Shown here: one piece after another, positions 7,413 to 15,340 of the stretch
Layout of the letters: every line of letters starts with the position of its first letter
Numbering within the stretch: position 1 is the first letter of the stretch
Origin: BMS3Bbin07 sp036244995
Lineage (GTDB): Bacteria; Nitrospirota; Thermodesulfovibrionia; Thermodesulfovibrionales; JdFR-85
Assembly (NCBI GenBank): GCA_036244995.1
Contig: BTTF01000035.1
Coordinates: 1 to 20,221, forward strand
Reading direction: 5' to 3'
DNA: 20,221 bases
Made by a program: the position numbers and the translations under genes
The notes under the pieces: generated by a model
Database searches by the model: none
Seen by the model: only the letters and a program-made list of their open reading frames with translations
Told to the model about the DNA's origin: nothing

Positions 7413-8693
7413 TCATTTGCTGAATTTTCTCATAATTGTTCTCACCTCATCAAGCAGGCCTGAATCCTCACTATCCTTTCCCGTGCATGTTAATGATAAC
7501 AGTTTTTCCCCTTTCTCTGCTCCTTCAATCTTTATTACATACTTGATTTCATTGAGTTTTGCGTACTCAAGGGAGCTTTCAAAGGGTCTTTTTATAATAT
7601 CCCTGATCGCATCAAAACCCTTTTTCCGCAACTCCTTTGTAACCCTCAGTGCCAGGGTCTTGCCGGTGGTAAGATCAACGACAAGTATCGAAGTCCTCTG
7701 AGTTGCCACCTTTTTTAAGCCACCAAGTATGCTCCCCAGATCAATGGAAAACCCTGTAGCAGGAGAGTCGTTACCAAAGGAGCCGACGAGGGAGTCATAT
7801 CTCCCGCCACACCCGATCAAAAGGCCTTTTTCCGGAATAAACGCCTCAAAAAAAACCCCTGTGTGATAATCAAACCCCCTGGCCTCCGAGAGGTCGAATA
7901 TGACCTTCCTGTGAACACCGTGGGTCTTCATAAATCCGTATACCTTCTGAAGATTTTTCAGGGCAGCTTCTGAAACAGGATTGCTGACAAGGGCTTCCGC
8001 CTTCCCGAGAATGCCTTCATCTCCGTATAGATACATTATTTCTTCATACAGTCTTAATTCCTTTTCCGTAAGTATCCCGGCCTTGTGGAGACCATGAAGC
8101 CCGGAGGTATCTTTACGGACAAAGATGGATTTCAGTGTCTCTATATGGGGAATGAGTCTTTCCTGCTCCCAAAAACCCCTCAAAAAATCTCTCTGCCCCA
8201 GGGATATCCTGTAATCCTTCAGTTGAGCCGACCTGAGTACATCTGTAAAAAGGGAGATTATCTCGGCATCCCCCTCCGGCTCCCTTATGCCTATAAGCTC
8301 TGCACCTAACTGAAAACTCTCTCTCTGCCTGCCACCATGCACTTTTTCATACCTGAAGACATTCAGACAATAAGAGAGGCGCAAAGGGCGCATATCACGA
8401 AGCGCCGTACCGGCAATCCTTGCAATCTGAGGTGTAACATCGGGCCGCAGGATCATGACCCTGCCACTCTGACGGTCGGTCAGTTTGTAGCCGCTCTCTA
8501 TAAGGTCCTCCCCGGCGCCACGGGATATTACATCAAGATACTCAAATATTGGTGTTATTACCTCCCTGTAGCCCCACTTTCTCATGGTATCAAGGCACCG
8601 GGACTCAAGTACCCGTTTTTTTTCAGCATAACCGGGCAGAAGGTTTATACATCCTCTGGGGCTCAGGGGGCGGTCTGAAAGCGGGGCAGTCAT
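7413..8693 (-). CDS. hisZ: ATP phosphoribosyltransferase regulatory subunit (HisZ)
   Basis: This 426-aa class II aminoacyl-tRNA synthetase paralogue is expected to form a complex with short-form HisG and bring histidine feedback control to the first step of histidine synthesis. HisZ-like features are ILRPDVTPQIARIAGT, VFRYEKVHGGRQRESFQLG (motif 2), ARGFDYHTGVFFEAF in place of the HisRS GLDYYTG loop, and a GFSIDLG motif 3. After about residue 333 there is an extra domain (SILVVDL...ALRVTKELRKKGF) that resembles the synthetase anticodon-binding fold, which shorter HisZ proteins (about 330 aa) lack. The ATG lies two bases beyond the serA stop (TAATAATG) with no good Shine-Dalgarno, so translation is probably coupled to serA. 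No hisG is in the window. A HisRS is the alternative, less likely. Confidence 0.85.
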   Translation of the reverse strand: MTAPLSDRPLSPRGCINLLPGYAEKKRVLESRCLDTMRKWGYREVITPIFEYLDVISRGAGEDLIESGYKLTDRQSGRVMILRPDVTPQIARIAGTALRDMRPLRLSYCLNVFRYEKVHGGRQRESFQLGAELIGIREPEGDAEIISLFTDVLRSAQLKDYRISLGQRDFLRGFWEQERLIPHIETLKSIFVRKDTSGLHGLHKAGILTEKELRLYEEIMYLYGDEGILGKAEALVSNPVSEAALKNLQKVYGFMKTHGVHRKVIFDLSEARGFDYHTGVFFEAFIPEKGLLIGCGGRYDSLVGSFGNDSPATGFSIDLGSILGGLKKVATQRTSILVVDLTTGKTLALRVTKELRKKGFDAIRDIIKRPFESSLEYAKLNEIKYVIKIEGAEKGEKLLSLTCTGKDSEDSGLLDEVRTIMRKFSK

Positions 8694-8695
8694 TA

Positions 8696-10273
8696 TTACA
8701 ATCTGATGAGCCTGACAGATATGATGTTTGGGAGTTCTCTTATCTCATCAAGCAGACCGGCACTCACTTCAGCGTCCACGCTTACAACGGAGATGGCCAT
8801 CCCGGCAGCAGATTCACGTCCAAAATGCATTCTGGCAATATTTATGTTGTTTTTACCAAGCAGTGCCCCGATATTGCCGATTACTCCCGGACGGTCCTTG
8901 TTGTGAATATAGAGCATGATACCCTCGGGGATAATCTCTACAGGAAAACTGTCGACACGTATGATCCGGGGGTCTTTCTTCCCGTACAGGGTGCCATAGA
9001 CTGAATTCTCTTTCCCGTTGGCCTTTACCTTGACAACGAGCATATTATGAAAATTACCGGACTCCGGGCTCCTCATCTCCTTTACCTCTATCCCGCGCTC
9101 CCTGGCTATCAGCGGGGCATTAACAAAATTCACGGTCTCCGTCAGTATGGGAGTAAGCAACCCTTTAAGTGCAGCAATGGTGACGGGTTTGGTATCGATC
9201 TCACCTGCCTCTCCCCTGAACTCCACTGTTACCTCTGTTATTCCTCCCTCGTATACCTGTGCCGCAAAGCTGCCGAGTGACTCTGCCAATGTGATATAAG
9301 GCCTGAGCCTTGGCAACTGTTCAGCAGGGATGGAGGGAAAGTTTACTGCATTACGTATGGTACCGTTCAGCAGATAATCGACCACCTGTTCTGCTATGGC
9401 AATGGCCACGTTTTCCTGGGCCTCCCTCGTGGATGCTGCGAGATGGGGGGTGCAAATAACACGGTCGAGTTTTATCAGGCTGAGGTCCTCAGGCGGTTCC
9501 TTTTCAAAGACATCCAGGGCAGCGCCTCCCACCTTTCCTGACTGAATTGCATCACCGAGGTCCTTTTCGTTTACAATCCCGCCCCTTGCACAGTTAATGA
9601 TATACACACCGTTCTTCATCGTCTCTATGGTCTCACGGTTAACAAGGTTTCTGGTCTCATCTGTAAGTGGTGTATGGATCGTTATGAAATCAGAGCGTTT
9701 AAAAAGTTCGCTTATGCTCGCCTTTTCCACCCCGAGCTCCCCTGCCTTTTCATCACTCAGGAAGGGGTCATAACCAATCACATTCATCTCAAATGCATGG
9801 GCACGCCTGGCTACCTGAGAACCTATATTCCCGAGTCCGAGAATTCCGAGGGTCTTGTTAAAGAGCTCAACCCCCATGAACTTCTTCTTCTCCCACTTTC
9901 CCTCCTTCATCGAAAATGTGGCTTGCGGGATATTCCTTGCAAGGGCAAACATCAGTGCAATCGCATGTTCTGCTGTTGTAATGGTATTTCCGCCGGGGGT
10001 ATTCATCACCACAATGCCCCTTTTTGTTGCGGTATCTTTATCAACATTATCAAGACCCGAGCCGGCCCTGCCGATTACCTTCAGGGTGGTGGCTGCTTCA
10101 ATAATCTCCGAGGTCACCGTTGTGGCGCTCCTTATGACCAGGCCGTGATATTTTGCAATACAGGCCTTCAGTTCCTCAGGGGTCATTCCGGTCCTGACAT
10201 CCACGTGAATGCCCGCCTTTTTCATCAGTTCGACACCCTTTGGAGAGATATTGTCACTCACAAGAACCTTCAT
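8696..10273 (-). CDS. serA: D-3-phosphoglycerate dehydrogenase, type I (long form)
   Basis: The 525-aa enzyme oxidises 3-phosphoglycerate with NAD+ in the first step of serine synthesis. The NAD-binding motif GLGNIG is at 146-151; the catalytic set is Arg230 (NCARGG), Glu259 (VFEKEP) and His277 (CTPHLAAST). An intervening allosteric domain (about 320-445) and a C-terminal ACT domain (about 453-525, starting MLYIHNKDRPGVIG) give the full long form, so serine feedback is possible. The start at 10273 is chosen over an upstream in-frame start 36 bp earlier because AGGAGG lies ten bases before it. It follows serC after a 176-bp gap that has its own candidate promoter. Confidence 0.97.
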   Translation of the reverse strand: MKVLVSDNISPKGVELMKKAGIHVDVRTGMTPEELKACIAKYHGLVIRSATTVTSEIIEAATTLKVIGRAGSGLDNVDKDTATKRGIVVMNTPGGNTITTAEHAIALMFALARNIPQATFSMKEGKWEKKKFMGVELFNKTLGILGLGNIGSQVARRAHAFEMNVIGYDPFLSDEKAGELGVEKASISELFKRSDFITIHTPLTDETRNLVNRETIETMKNGVYIINCARGGIVNEKDLGDAIQSGKVGGAALDVFEKEPPEDLSLIKLDRVICTPHLAASTREAQENVAIAIAEQVVDYLLNGTIRNAVNFPSIPAEQLPRLRPYITLAESLGSFAAQVYEGGITEVTVEFRGEAGEIDTKPVTIAALKGLLTPILTETVNFVNAPLIARERGIEVKEMRSPESGNFHNMLVVKVKANGKENSVYGTLYGKKDPRIIRVDSFPVEIIPEGIMLYIHNKDRPGVIGNIGALLGKNNINIARMHFGRESAAGMAISVVSVDAEVSAGLLDEIRELPNIISVRLIRL

Positions 10274-10301
10274 TACCTTTGTTCCTCCTGTTTTTAACTT
10301 A

Positions 10302-10336
10302 AATATCATTAATTTTTTTATTTAATATCATTAATT
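10302..10336. repeat. 13-bp direct repeats at the serA promoter
   Basis: AATATCATTAATT occurs twice, at 10302-10314 and 10324-10336, exactly 22 bp apart start to start, or about two helical turns. The second copy overlaps the likely -10 box of serA and the first lies just downstream, so a protein bound to both on one face of the helix could block transcription. No regulator in the window is an obvious candidate. Confidence 0.55.
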
Positions 10337-10351
10337 ATCCGGAATTATCAA
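10322..10351 (-). promoter_or_regulatory. Candidate internal promoter of serA
   Basis: On the minus strand, TTGATA (10351-10346) and TATTAA (10327-10322) are 18 bp apart. This gives serA, and the genes after it, a start independent of serC. Evidence is consensus matching only. Confidence 0.45.
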
Positions 10352-10355
10352 GGAA

Positions 10356-10420
10356 GCTTGCCCGATACCCCAAAGTCAAGCAAACCTCCTGCGCCCATTC
10401 AGCCGGTGAGGAAGGCAAGC
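10356..10420 (-). other. Long stem-loop between serC and serA
   Basis: GCTTGCC (10356-10362) and GGCAAGC (10414-10420) are perfect complements, with an inner CCTC/GAGG pair (10385-10388, 10408-10411). The whole 65-base element lies just past the serC stop. No T-run follows on the minus strand, so it is not a normal intrinsic terminator; it could protect the serC mRNA end or separate serC and serA expression. Confidence 0.4.
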
Positions 10421-10449
10421 CCAAACCTTTGATGCCGGTCTCTCGTACG

Positions 10450-11532
10450 TCAGGCGTATCTCTTCTCGAAGTCGGCCATGAATTCGATTAACGCATCTAC
10501 ACCCTCTTCGGGCATAGCGTTATATATGCTTGCGCGCATTCCCCCGACGGACCGGTGTCCTTTAAGGTTTACCAGCCCGGCATCCCTTGCCAACTCAAGA
10601 AATTTGCCGTCAAGGTCCGGTCTGGCCAGTATAAAGGGTATATTCATCCATGAACGGCAGTCCGGAGCAACCGGGTTGCTATAGAACCCGGAGTTGTCGA
10701 TGAAGGCATAGAGTTTGTCGGACTTGCGCTTGTTGATCCCGGCTATTGCATTGATTCCGCCTTTCCCCCTGATCCATTCGAATACCAGACCGGCGATATA
10801 CCAGCTGTATGTGGGGGGGGTGTTATACATGGAACCTGCCTTTGCATGTATTTCGTAGTTGAACATTGAAGGTGTGCCGGAAACAGGTTCCCCTATCAGA
10901 TCATCACGTACTATTACAATGGTCAGACCGGCAGGACCTATATTCTTCTGCGCCCCTGCATAGATCACTCCAAACCTGGAGACATCAACCGGTCGTGAGA
11001 GGATGGTGGAAGACATGTCGGCAACAAGCGGAACATTGCCGGTATCCGGTATCTCGTGAAACTCAACTCCGCCGATCGTCTCGTTAGGTGTATAGTGGAC
11101 ATAGGCAGCGTCAGGGTTGAGAGACCATTGCTGCCGTGGCGGTATCGTGGTGAAATTGCTTGCCTCAGCCGTTGCGGCAATGTTTACATTACAGAAACGC
11201 CCGGCCTCGGCAATAGCCTTTTTGGACCAGGAGCCCGTGTTGATATAGTCTGCGGTATCCCTGCCCCTCAGCAGGTTCATGGGAACCATGGCAAACTGAC
11301 TGGATGCCCCGCCCTGAAGAAAAAGGCTCTTGTAGTTGTCGGGAATAGTCAGTATCTCTTTCAGGTCGGCCTCGGCCTTCTCAGCGATGGAGGTAAATTC
11401 CTTGCCGCGGTGACTCATCTCCATTACCGACATGCCGGTGCCGTGCCAGTCCGCCATCTCGGCTGAAGCCTGTTCCAGAACCTCTGCAGGCAGCATGGCC
11501 GGCCCTGCACTGAAGTTAAATACTCGTGACAT
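10450..11532 (-). CDS. serC: Phosphoserine aminotransferase
   Basis: The 360-aa PLP enzyme transfers the amino group of glutamate to 3-phosphohydroxypyruvate, the product of SerA, giving phosphoserine. It begins MSRVFNFSAGPAMLP, a typical SerC opening. The PLP lysine is Lys196 in YAGAQKNIGPAG, and FLQGGASSQF (about 71-80) is the phosphate-binding region. It is the first gene of the minus-strand run and diverges from htrA across a 96-bp gap. AAGGAG lies just before its ATG. The divergent gap contains an imperfect dyad, CTGATATAACATCAG (11559-11573), which could bind a regulator of serC. SerB, the last serine step, is not in the window. Confidence 0.97.
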   Translation of the reverse strand: MSRVFNFSAGPAMLPAEVLEQASAEMADWHGTGMSVMEMSHRGKEFTSIAEKAEADLKEILTIPDNYKSLFLQGGASSQFAMVPMNLLRGRDTADYINTGSWSKKAIAEAGRFCNVNIAATAEASNFTTIPPRQQWSLNPDAAYVHYTPNETIGGVEFHEIPDTGNVPLVADMSSTILSRPVDVSRFGVIYAGAQKNIGPAGLTIVIVRDDLIGEPVSGTPSMFNYEIHAKAGSMYNTPPTYSWYIAGLVFEWIRGKGGINAIAGINKRKSDKLYAFIDNSGFYSNPVAPDCRSWMNIPFILARPDLDGKFLELARDAGLVNLKGHRSVGGMRASIYNAMPEEGVDALIEFMADFEKRYA

Positions 11533-11591
11533 ACAGCACTCCTTTTTCCCTGTGTCTGCTGATATAACATCAGGATATTTTATTTTAAATT

Positions 11592-11621
11592 TTGCATTTA
11601 TCCCGGACTGACTATTATAAT
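11592..11621 (+). promoter_or_regulatory. Promoter of htrA, apparently leaderless
   Basis: TTGCAT (11592-11597) and a perfect TATAAT (11616-11621) are 18 bp apart. The ATG of htrA is at 11629, seven bases past the -10 box, where transcription should start. No Shine-Dalgarno lies upstream, so the mRNA probably begins at the start codon. Confidence 0.6.
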
Positions 11622-11628
11622 AAAAGTA

Positions 11629-13083
11629 ATGAAAAAGAAGATACTTTTTGGGTTATTAACATTGCTTATAGGATTCCTTATCGGCGGGCTTACCTATTAT
11701 GAAATATACGAGCGTGTAAGAATCCCGCAGAGAAGCGTTTATACGCCCCCGCTACTTTCACAGAAGGTGGTGGATACAAGCAGGGCCTTTGCAGAGATTG
11801 TCGAGGCAGTTTCTCCGTCAGTTGTAAACATCTCCACTAAAAAGACCGTCAGGAGAGAAAGGTCGTCCCTTGACCCCTTCTTTGATTTCATCAATCCCTT
11901 CCAGGAGCTTCCAAGGAAGTGGAAGGAGCAGAGCCTTGGCTCAGGCGTCATTGTTTCAGATGATGGGTATATCATTACAAACAATCACGTAGTAGAACAG
12001 GCCGATGAGATAAAGGTGACCCTTTATGACAGGAGGACCCTTACGGGCAAGGTGGTCGGGGCTGACCCCAAGACGGACATTGCACTTGTAAAGATAAACG
12101 TGAAAGGTCTTCCCACTATTCCATGGGGCAACTCCGAGAAGCTGAAAGTAGGGGAGTTTGTCCTTGCAATCGGCAACCCTTTCGGTCTCAGTCATACCGT
12201 AACAATGGGAATCGTCAGTGCCGTCGGGAGGGCCAATGTGGGGATAGCTGATTATGAGGACTTCATCCAGACGGATGCAGCTATCAATCCGGGTAATTCG
12301 GGTGGTCCACTCGTCAACATCCATGGTGAACTCGTGGGTATCAATACCGCCATATTCTCGCGAAGCGGCGGATACCAGGGGATAGGGTTTGCAGTCCCGA
12401 GCAATATGGTCAGGCGTGTTATGGAGCAGCTCCGGAAGCAAGGCAAGGTTATCAGGGGGTGGCTTGGGGTTACCATCCAGGACATGACCCCGGAGCTGGC
12501 CGGGAAATTCGGACTCAAGACTGTGGCCGGAGCCCTTGTAAGCGATGTCTTCAAGGACAGTCCTGCACAAAAGGCGGGAATAAAAAGGGGGGATGTAATC
12601 ATTGAGTATGATGGAAAGGCCATAACGAGCGTTTCATCCCTCAGAAACATGGTTGCCCGGAGCAAGGTCGGCTCAGAGGTGGAGATCACGGTTGTACGTA
12701 ACAGCACGCGGAATAAATTCAGGGTTGTAGTTAATGAGCTTCCAAAGGAGTTTTCCGAAGTTTCCTCTACACCGCCGGAGGAGAAGCCTGATGAAGTGAA
12801 GGCCCTGGCAGGGATAACTGTAACAGAGTTGACCGGAGCTATTGCCAAACAGCTTGGAATTGACCAGTCAGAGAAAGGGGTTGTAGTTCTTAATGTCGAC
12901 TCTGACAGTGCAGCGCAGGAGGCAGGGATCAAGAAGGGCGATGTGATACAGGAGATAGACAGAAAAAGGATTTACAGCATTGATGACTGGAAGAAGATCG
13001 TCTCCGGGATAAAACCCGACGAGATGGTTGTGATCTTCTTAAACAGGGGGGGCAGGAAGTTCTATGTGGCTCTGAAGCCATAA
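11629..13083 (+). CDS. htrA: HtrA/DegP-type serine protease with two PDZ domains
   Basis: The 484-aa protease degrades or refolds misfolded envelope proteins. A hydrophobic N-terminal segment (about 5-22) without a clear signal-peptidase site suggests a membrane anchor facing the periplasm. The trypsin-like domain has an intact triad: His120 (NNHVV), Asp150 (KTDIALVK) and Ser224 (GNSGGP). Two PDZ domains follow (about 275-370 and 393-482), joined by a flexible linker near 375-390. The size fits DegP/DegQ/MucD proteins. Its promoter seems to give a leaderless message. It diverges from serC and precedes the PIN/TRAM gene by 77 bp. Confidence 0.96.
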   Translation: MKKKILFGLLTLLIGFLIGGLTYYEIYERVRIPQRSVYTPPLLSQKVVDTSRAFAEIVEAVSPSVVNISTKKTVRRERSSLDPFFDFINPFQELPRKWKEQSLGSGVIVSDDGYIITNNHVVEQADEIKVTLYDRRTLTGKVVGADPKTDIALVKINVKGLPTIPWGNSEKLKVGEFVLAIGNPFGLSHTVTMGIVSAVGRANVGIADYEDFIQTDAAINPGNSGGPLVNIHGELVGINTAIFSRSGGYQGIGFAVPSNMVRRVMEQLRKQGKVIRGWLGVTIQDMTPELAGKFGLKTVAGALVSDVFKDSPAQKAGIKRGDVIIEYDGKAITSVSSLRNMVARSKVGSEVEITVVRNSTRNKFRVVVNELPKEFSEVSSTPPEEKPDEVKALAGITVTELTGAIAKQLGIDQSEKGVVVLNVDSDSAAQEAGIKKGDVIQEIDRKRIYSIDDWKKIVSGIKPDEMVVIFLNRGGRKFYVALKP

Positions 13084-13110
13084 CACTCATTGGTCGGTAG
13101 TTAAAATCGT

Positions 13111-13138
13111 TGGTCTTTGGTTCCTGGGAAAAAGACCA
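13111..13138 (+). other. Stem-loop between htrA and the PIN/TRAM gene
   Basis: TGGTCTTT (13111-13118) pairs perfectly with AAAGACCA (13131-13138) over a 12-base loop. It lies 28 bases past the htrA stop and about 22 before the next start. No T-run follows, so it may serve as an mRNA processing or stability element rather than a terminator. Confidence 0.45.
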
Positions 13139-13160
13139 GCCAGGGAGAGGAGGTGAGACG

Positions 13161-14168
13161 ATGCTGATACTTATGAAGCTTTTGATACTTGCAGCCTTTA
13201 TATCCGGGGGTTTCTACATGGGCAGCAGGTACGGTTATGAGCTCTGGGGGGTAGTGTCAGGCATGATTTTAGGGATTATAACCCTTTTATCAGACAGCAT
13301 TCTTCAAAAAGTTAAACCGGGCAGATTTGTCGGGGCCTTTATCGGTCTTCTTTTTGGTCTGCTCTTTTCAAAGCTTGTTTTAATTCCCTTGTCGCCGGTA
13401 CTTGGTGACAAGATTAACAGCCTTTCTTTTGCCTTAAATGCCATTTTAGGATACGGTGGTCTGCTTGTAGGTGCAAACAGGGGGAAAACCCTTACAATCT
13501 CCGGCGTCCTCAGGCTCTTTAAAGGACAGGCCATTGAGAGCAATCTGAAGCTTCTTGATACCAGTGTTATTATTGACGGCAGGATAGCGGATATTTGCGA
13601 GACGGGATTTATTGAAGGAACCTTTATTATACCCCAGTTTATTCTCCAGGAACTCCAGCACATTGCGGATTCTTCCGATTCTCATAAAAGGGCCCGGGGC
13701 AGAAGGGGCCTTGACATACTGCACAGGATTCAGAAAATGTCCAATATCTCGGTTAAGATAGTAGAGGAGGATTTCCCTAATATCAAGGAAGTGGACGCAA
13801 AGCTGGTAGCCCTTGCCAGGATGCTTGATGCAAAGGTCATGACAAACGACTTTAACCTCAACAAGGTTGCAGAACTCCAGGGGGTATCTGTTCTGAATAT
13901 CAACGAGCTTGCCAATACCCTGAAACCCGTTGTCCTTCCGGGAGAGACCATGAATGTCTTTGTCCTCAAGGAGGGAAAGGAGTATAACCAGGGAGTTGCC
14001 TATCTTGATGACGGGACAATGGTTGTTGTAGAGAACGGCAGGAGGTTTATAGGAAAGAAGATTGACGTTGCAGTGACGAGCGTGTTGCAGACCACCGCCG
14101 GCAGGATGATCTTTTCGAAGCCGAAGGATGAGCATGAAAGGGAAGAGTTGAAATTGCAAAGGGGATGA
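13161..14168 (+). CDS. Membrane-anchored PIN/TRAM-domain protein (YacL type)
   Basis: The 335-aa protein has about four membrane segments (roughly 4-20, 27-45, 54-75, 88-104), a PIN nuclease domain (about 129-250) and a TRAM-type RNA-binding domain (about 258-320). The PIN acidic residues are all visible: Asp133 (LLDTSVIIDGR), Glu164 (LQELQ), Asp212 and Asp230 (MTNDFNLNK). It is presumably a membrane-tethered ribonuclease; its target is unknown for this family. The start at 13161 is chosen over an upstream TTG (13110) because AGGAGG stands just before it and the membrane segment begins there. It overlaps ispD by four bases (ATGA), the same order (yacL, ispD, ispF) seen in many bacteria. The TRAM call is from pattern, not alignment. 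Confidence 0.88.
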   Translation: MLILMKLLILAAFISGGFYMGSRYGYELWGVVSGMILGIITLLSDSILQKVKPGRFVGAFIGLLFGLLFSKLVLIPLSPVLGDKINSLSFALNAILGYGGLLVGANRGKTLTISGVLRLFKGQAIESNLKLLDTSVIIDGRIADICETGFIEGTFIIPQFILQELQHIADSSDSHKRARGRRGLDILHRIQKMSNISVKIVEEDFPNIKEVDAKLVALARMLDAKVMTNDFNLNKVAELQGVSVLNINELANTLKPVVLPGETMNVFVLKEGKEYNQGVAYLDDGTMVVVENGRRFIGKKIDVAVTSVLQTTAGRMIFSKPKDEHEREELKLQRG

Positions 14169-14848
14169 TGAAGCCCGTTATTGCCATAGTCCCGTCTGCA
14201 GGTTCAGGCAGGAGGTTTGGGGAGGGTAAGACCCTCCTGGATCTGAAGGGGATGCCTGTAATCGCCCGGACACTCAGTGCACTGCAGGCCGTTGAGGAGA
14301 TAGTTGAGATCATACCTGTAATGCGCAATGATGAGATGGAAAAGACGCTTGAGATTGTGGAGCAATACGGTTTTACAAAGGTCAGGAAGATTGCTCCGGG
14401 GGGTAAGGAGAGGCAGGAGTCCGTGTTTCATGGTCTTGGCCTGATTGAGCGGAAAGGCTGTATCGTATTGGTGCATGACGGTGTAAGGCCCCTTGTAACT
14501 CCCGGGATAATACGTAAGGCTATTGCAGCCCTTGAGGACCTTGACGGAGTTGTTACTGCTGTTGCCGTAAAGGATACAATCAAGGAGGTCAGGAAAGGTA
14601 TGGTCAAAAAGACCCTTGCAAGGGAGACGCTTTTTGCTGTTCAGACCCCGCAGGTATTTCCTTATAATGTCCTGATGGAGGCATATACAAATGCCCTGAG
14701 CTCCGGGATGCATTTTACTGATGATGCTGCCATGGTCGAACACTGCGGTGGCAGGGTGAAGGTGATAGAGGGTGAATACACCAATATAAAGATTACAACC
14801 CGGGAAGACCTTGCCGTGGCAGAGGCCTTTCTGAAGAACCGGTCCTGA
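14165..14848 (+). CDS. ispD: 2-C-methyl-D-erythritol 4-phosphate cytidylyltransferase
   Basis: The 227-aa enzyme joins CTP and MEP to give CDP-methylerythritol, the third step of the MEP isoprenoid pathway. It has the nucleotide-binding opening VPSAGSGRRFG with GKTLLDLKG, then VHDGVRPLV and FAVQTPQVF. The length is normal. The start overlaps the PIN/TRAM stop (ATGA); a second Met directly follows and could also be used. Its stop lies inside a small hairpin that abuts the ispF start. Confidence 0.96.
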   Translation: MMKPVIAIVPSAGSGRRFGEGKTLLDLKGMPVIARTLSALQAVEEIVEIIPVMRNDEMEKTLEIVEQYGFTKVRKIAPGGKERQESVFHGLGLIERKGCIVLVHDGVRPLVTPGIIRKAIAALEDLDGVVTAVAVKDTIKEVRKGMVKKTLARETLFAVQTPQVFPYNVLMEAYTNALSSGMHFTDDAAMVEHCGGRVKVIEGEYTNIKITTREDLAVAEAFLKNRS

Positions 14849-14854
14849 CCCGGT
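14838..14854 (+). promoter_or_regulatory. Hairpin abutting the ispF start codon
   Basis: ACCGG (14838-14842) and CCGGT (14850-14854) form a 5-bp GC-rich stem with a 7-base loop holding the ispD stop TGA; the ATG of ispF begins at 14855, the next base. ispF has no Shine-Dalgarno. A ribosome ending ispD would open the stem and could start ispF, a plausible coupling device. Confidence 0.4.
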
Positions 14855-15340
14855 ATGCGTATTGGTACCGGATATGATTCCCACAGGCTTGTTTCCAACA
14901 GGAGGCTTGTGATTGGCGGGGTCAGTATCCCCTTTGAAAAGGGTTTTATAGCGCATTCGGATGGAGACGTACTCGTCCACGCCATAATTGACTCACTTAT
15001 AGGGGCAATTGGGTTGGGTGATATAGGAAAGCACTTTCCTGACTCAGATCCCAGGTGGAAGGATGCATCAAGCATTGAGATGCTGAAGCATACAGTCGAG
15101 ATTGTCAGGATGAACGGTTTTGAGGTAGCCTGGATTGATTCAACTGTTATTACGGAAAAACCCCGTCTCGCCCCTTTTATCCCTCAGATGATCCGCTTTA
15201 TAGAGGGGGCGGGTGTGCCTGACGGGTGTGTGAATATCAAGGCTAAAACAAATGAAGGTATGGGGTTTGTCGGTCGCGGTGAGGGCGTTGCAGCAATGGC
15301 TTCAGCCCTGTTGAGAAAATTGACGGAGGAACCGTTATGA
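14855..15340 (+). CDS. ispF: 2-C-methyl-D-erythritol 2,4-cyclodiphosphate synthase
   Basis: The 161-aa enzyme cyclises CDP-methylerythritol 2-phosphate to the cyclodiphosphate with release of CMP, the fifth MEP step. The metal ligands are Asp8 and His10 (GYDSHRL) and His42 (VHAIID); AHSDGD (33-38) and the KTNEGMGFVGRGEG region near the C-terminus match the family. The size is typical, and the protein should form a trimer. It lies six bases after ispD and overlaps the 58-aa HicB-like gene by four bases (ATGA). Confidence 0.97.
   Translation: MRIGTGYDSHRLVSNRRLVIGGVSIPFEKGFIAHSDGDVLVHAIIDSLIGAIGLGDIGKHFPDSDPRWKDASSIEMLKHTVEIVRMNGFEVAWIDSTVITEKPRLAPFIPQMIRFIEGAGVPDGCVNIKAKTNEGMGFVGRGEGVAAMASALLRKLTEEPL

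Noticed and set aside
7413..8693. Calling the HisZ gene a histidyl-tRNA synthetase
   Set aside because: The RPDVTPQIAR segment and the DYHTG loop fit HisZ better than HisRS, and the purA neighbourhood is common for HisZ.
9674..10297. Open frame of 207 codons on the plus strand
   Set aside because: It is antisense to serA, with irregular composition and no motif.
13446..14159. Open frame of 237 codons on the minus strand
   Set aside because: It is the antisense shadow of the PIN/TRAM gene.
14204..14980. Open frame of 258 codons on the minus strand
   Set aside because: It covers ispD and the start of ispF in antisense and has no recognisable motifs; both plus-strand enzymes are clear.
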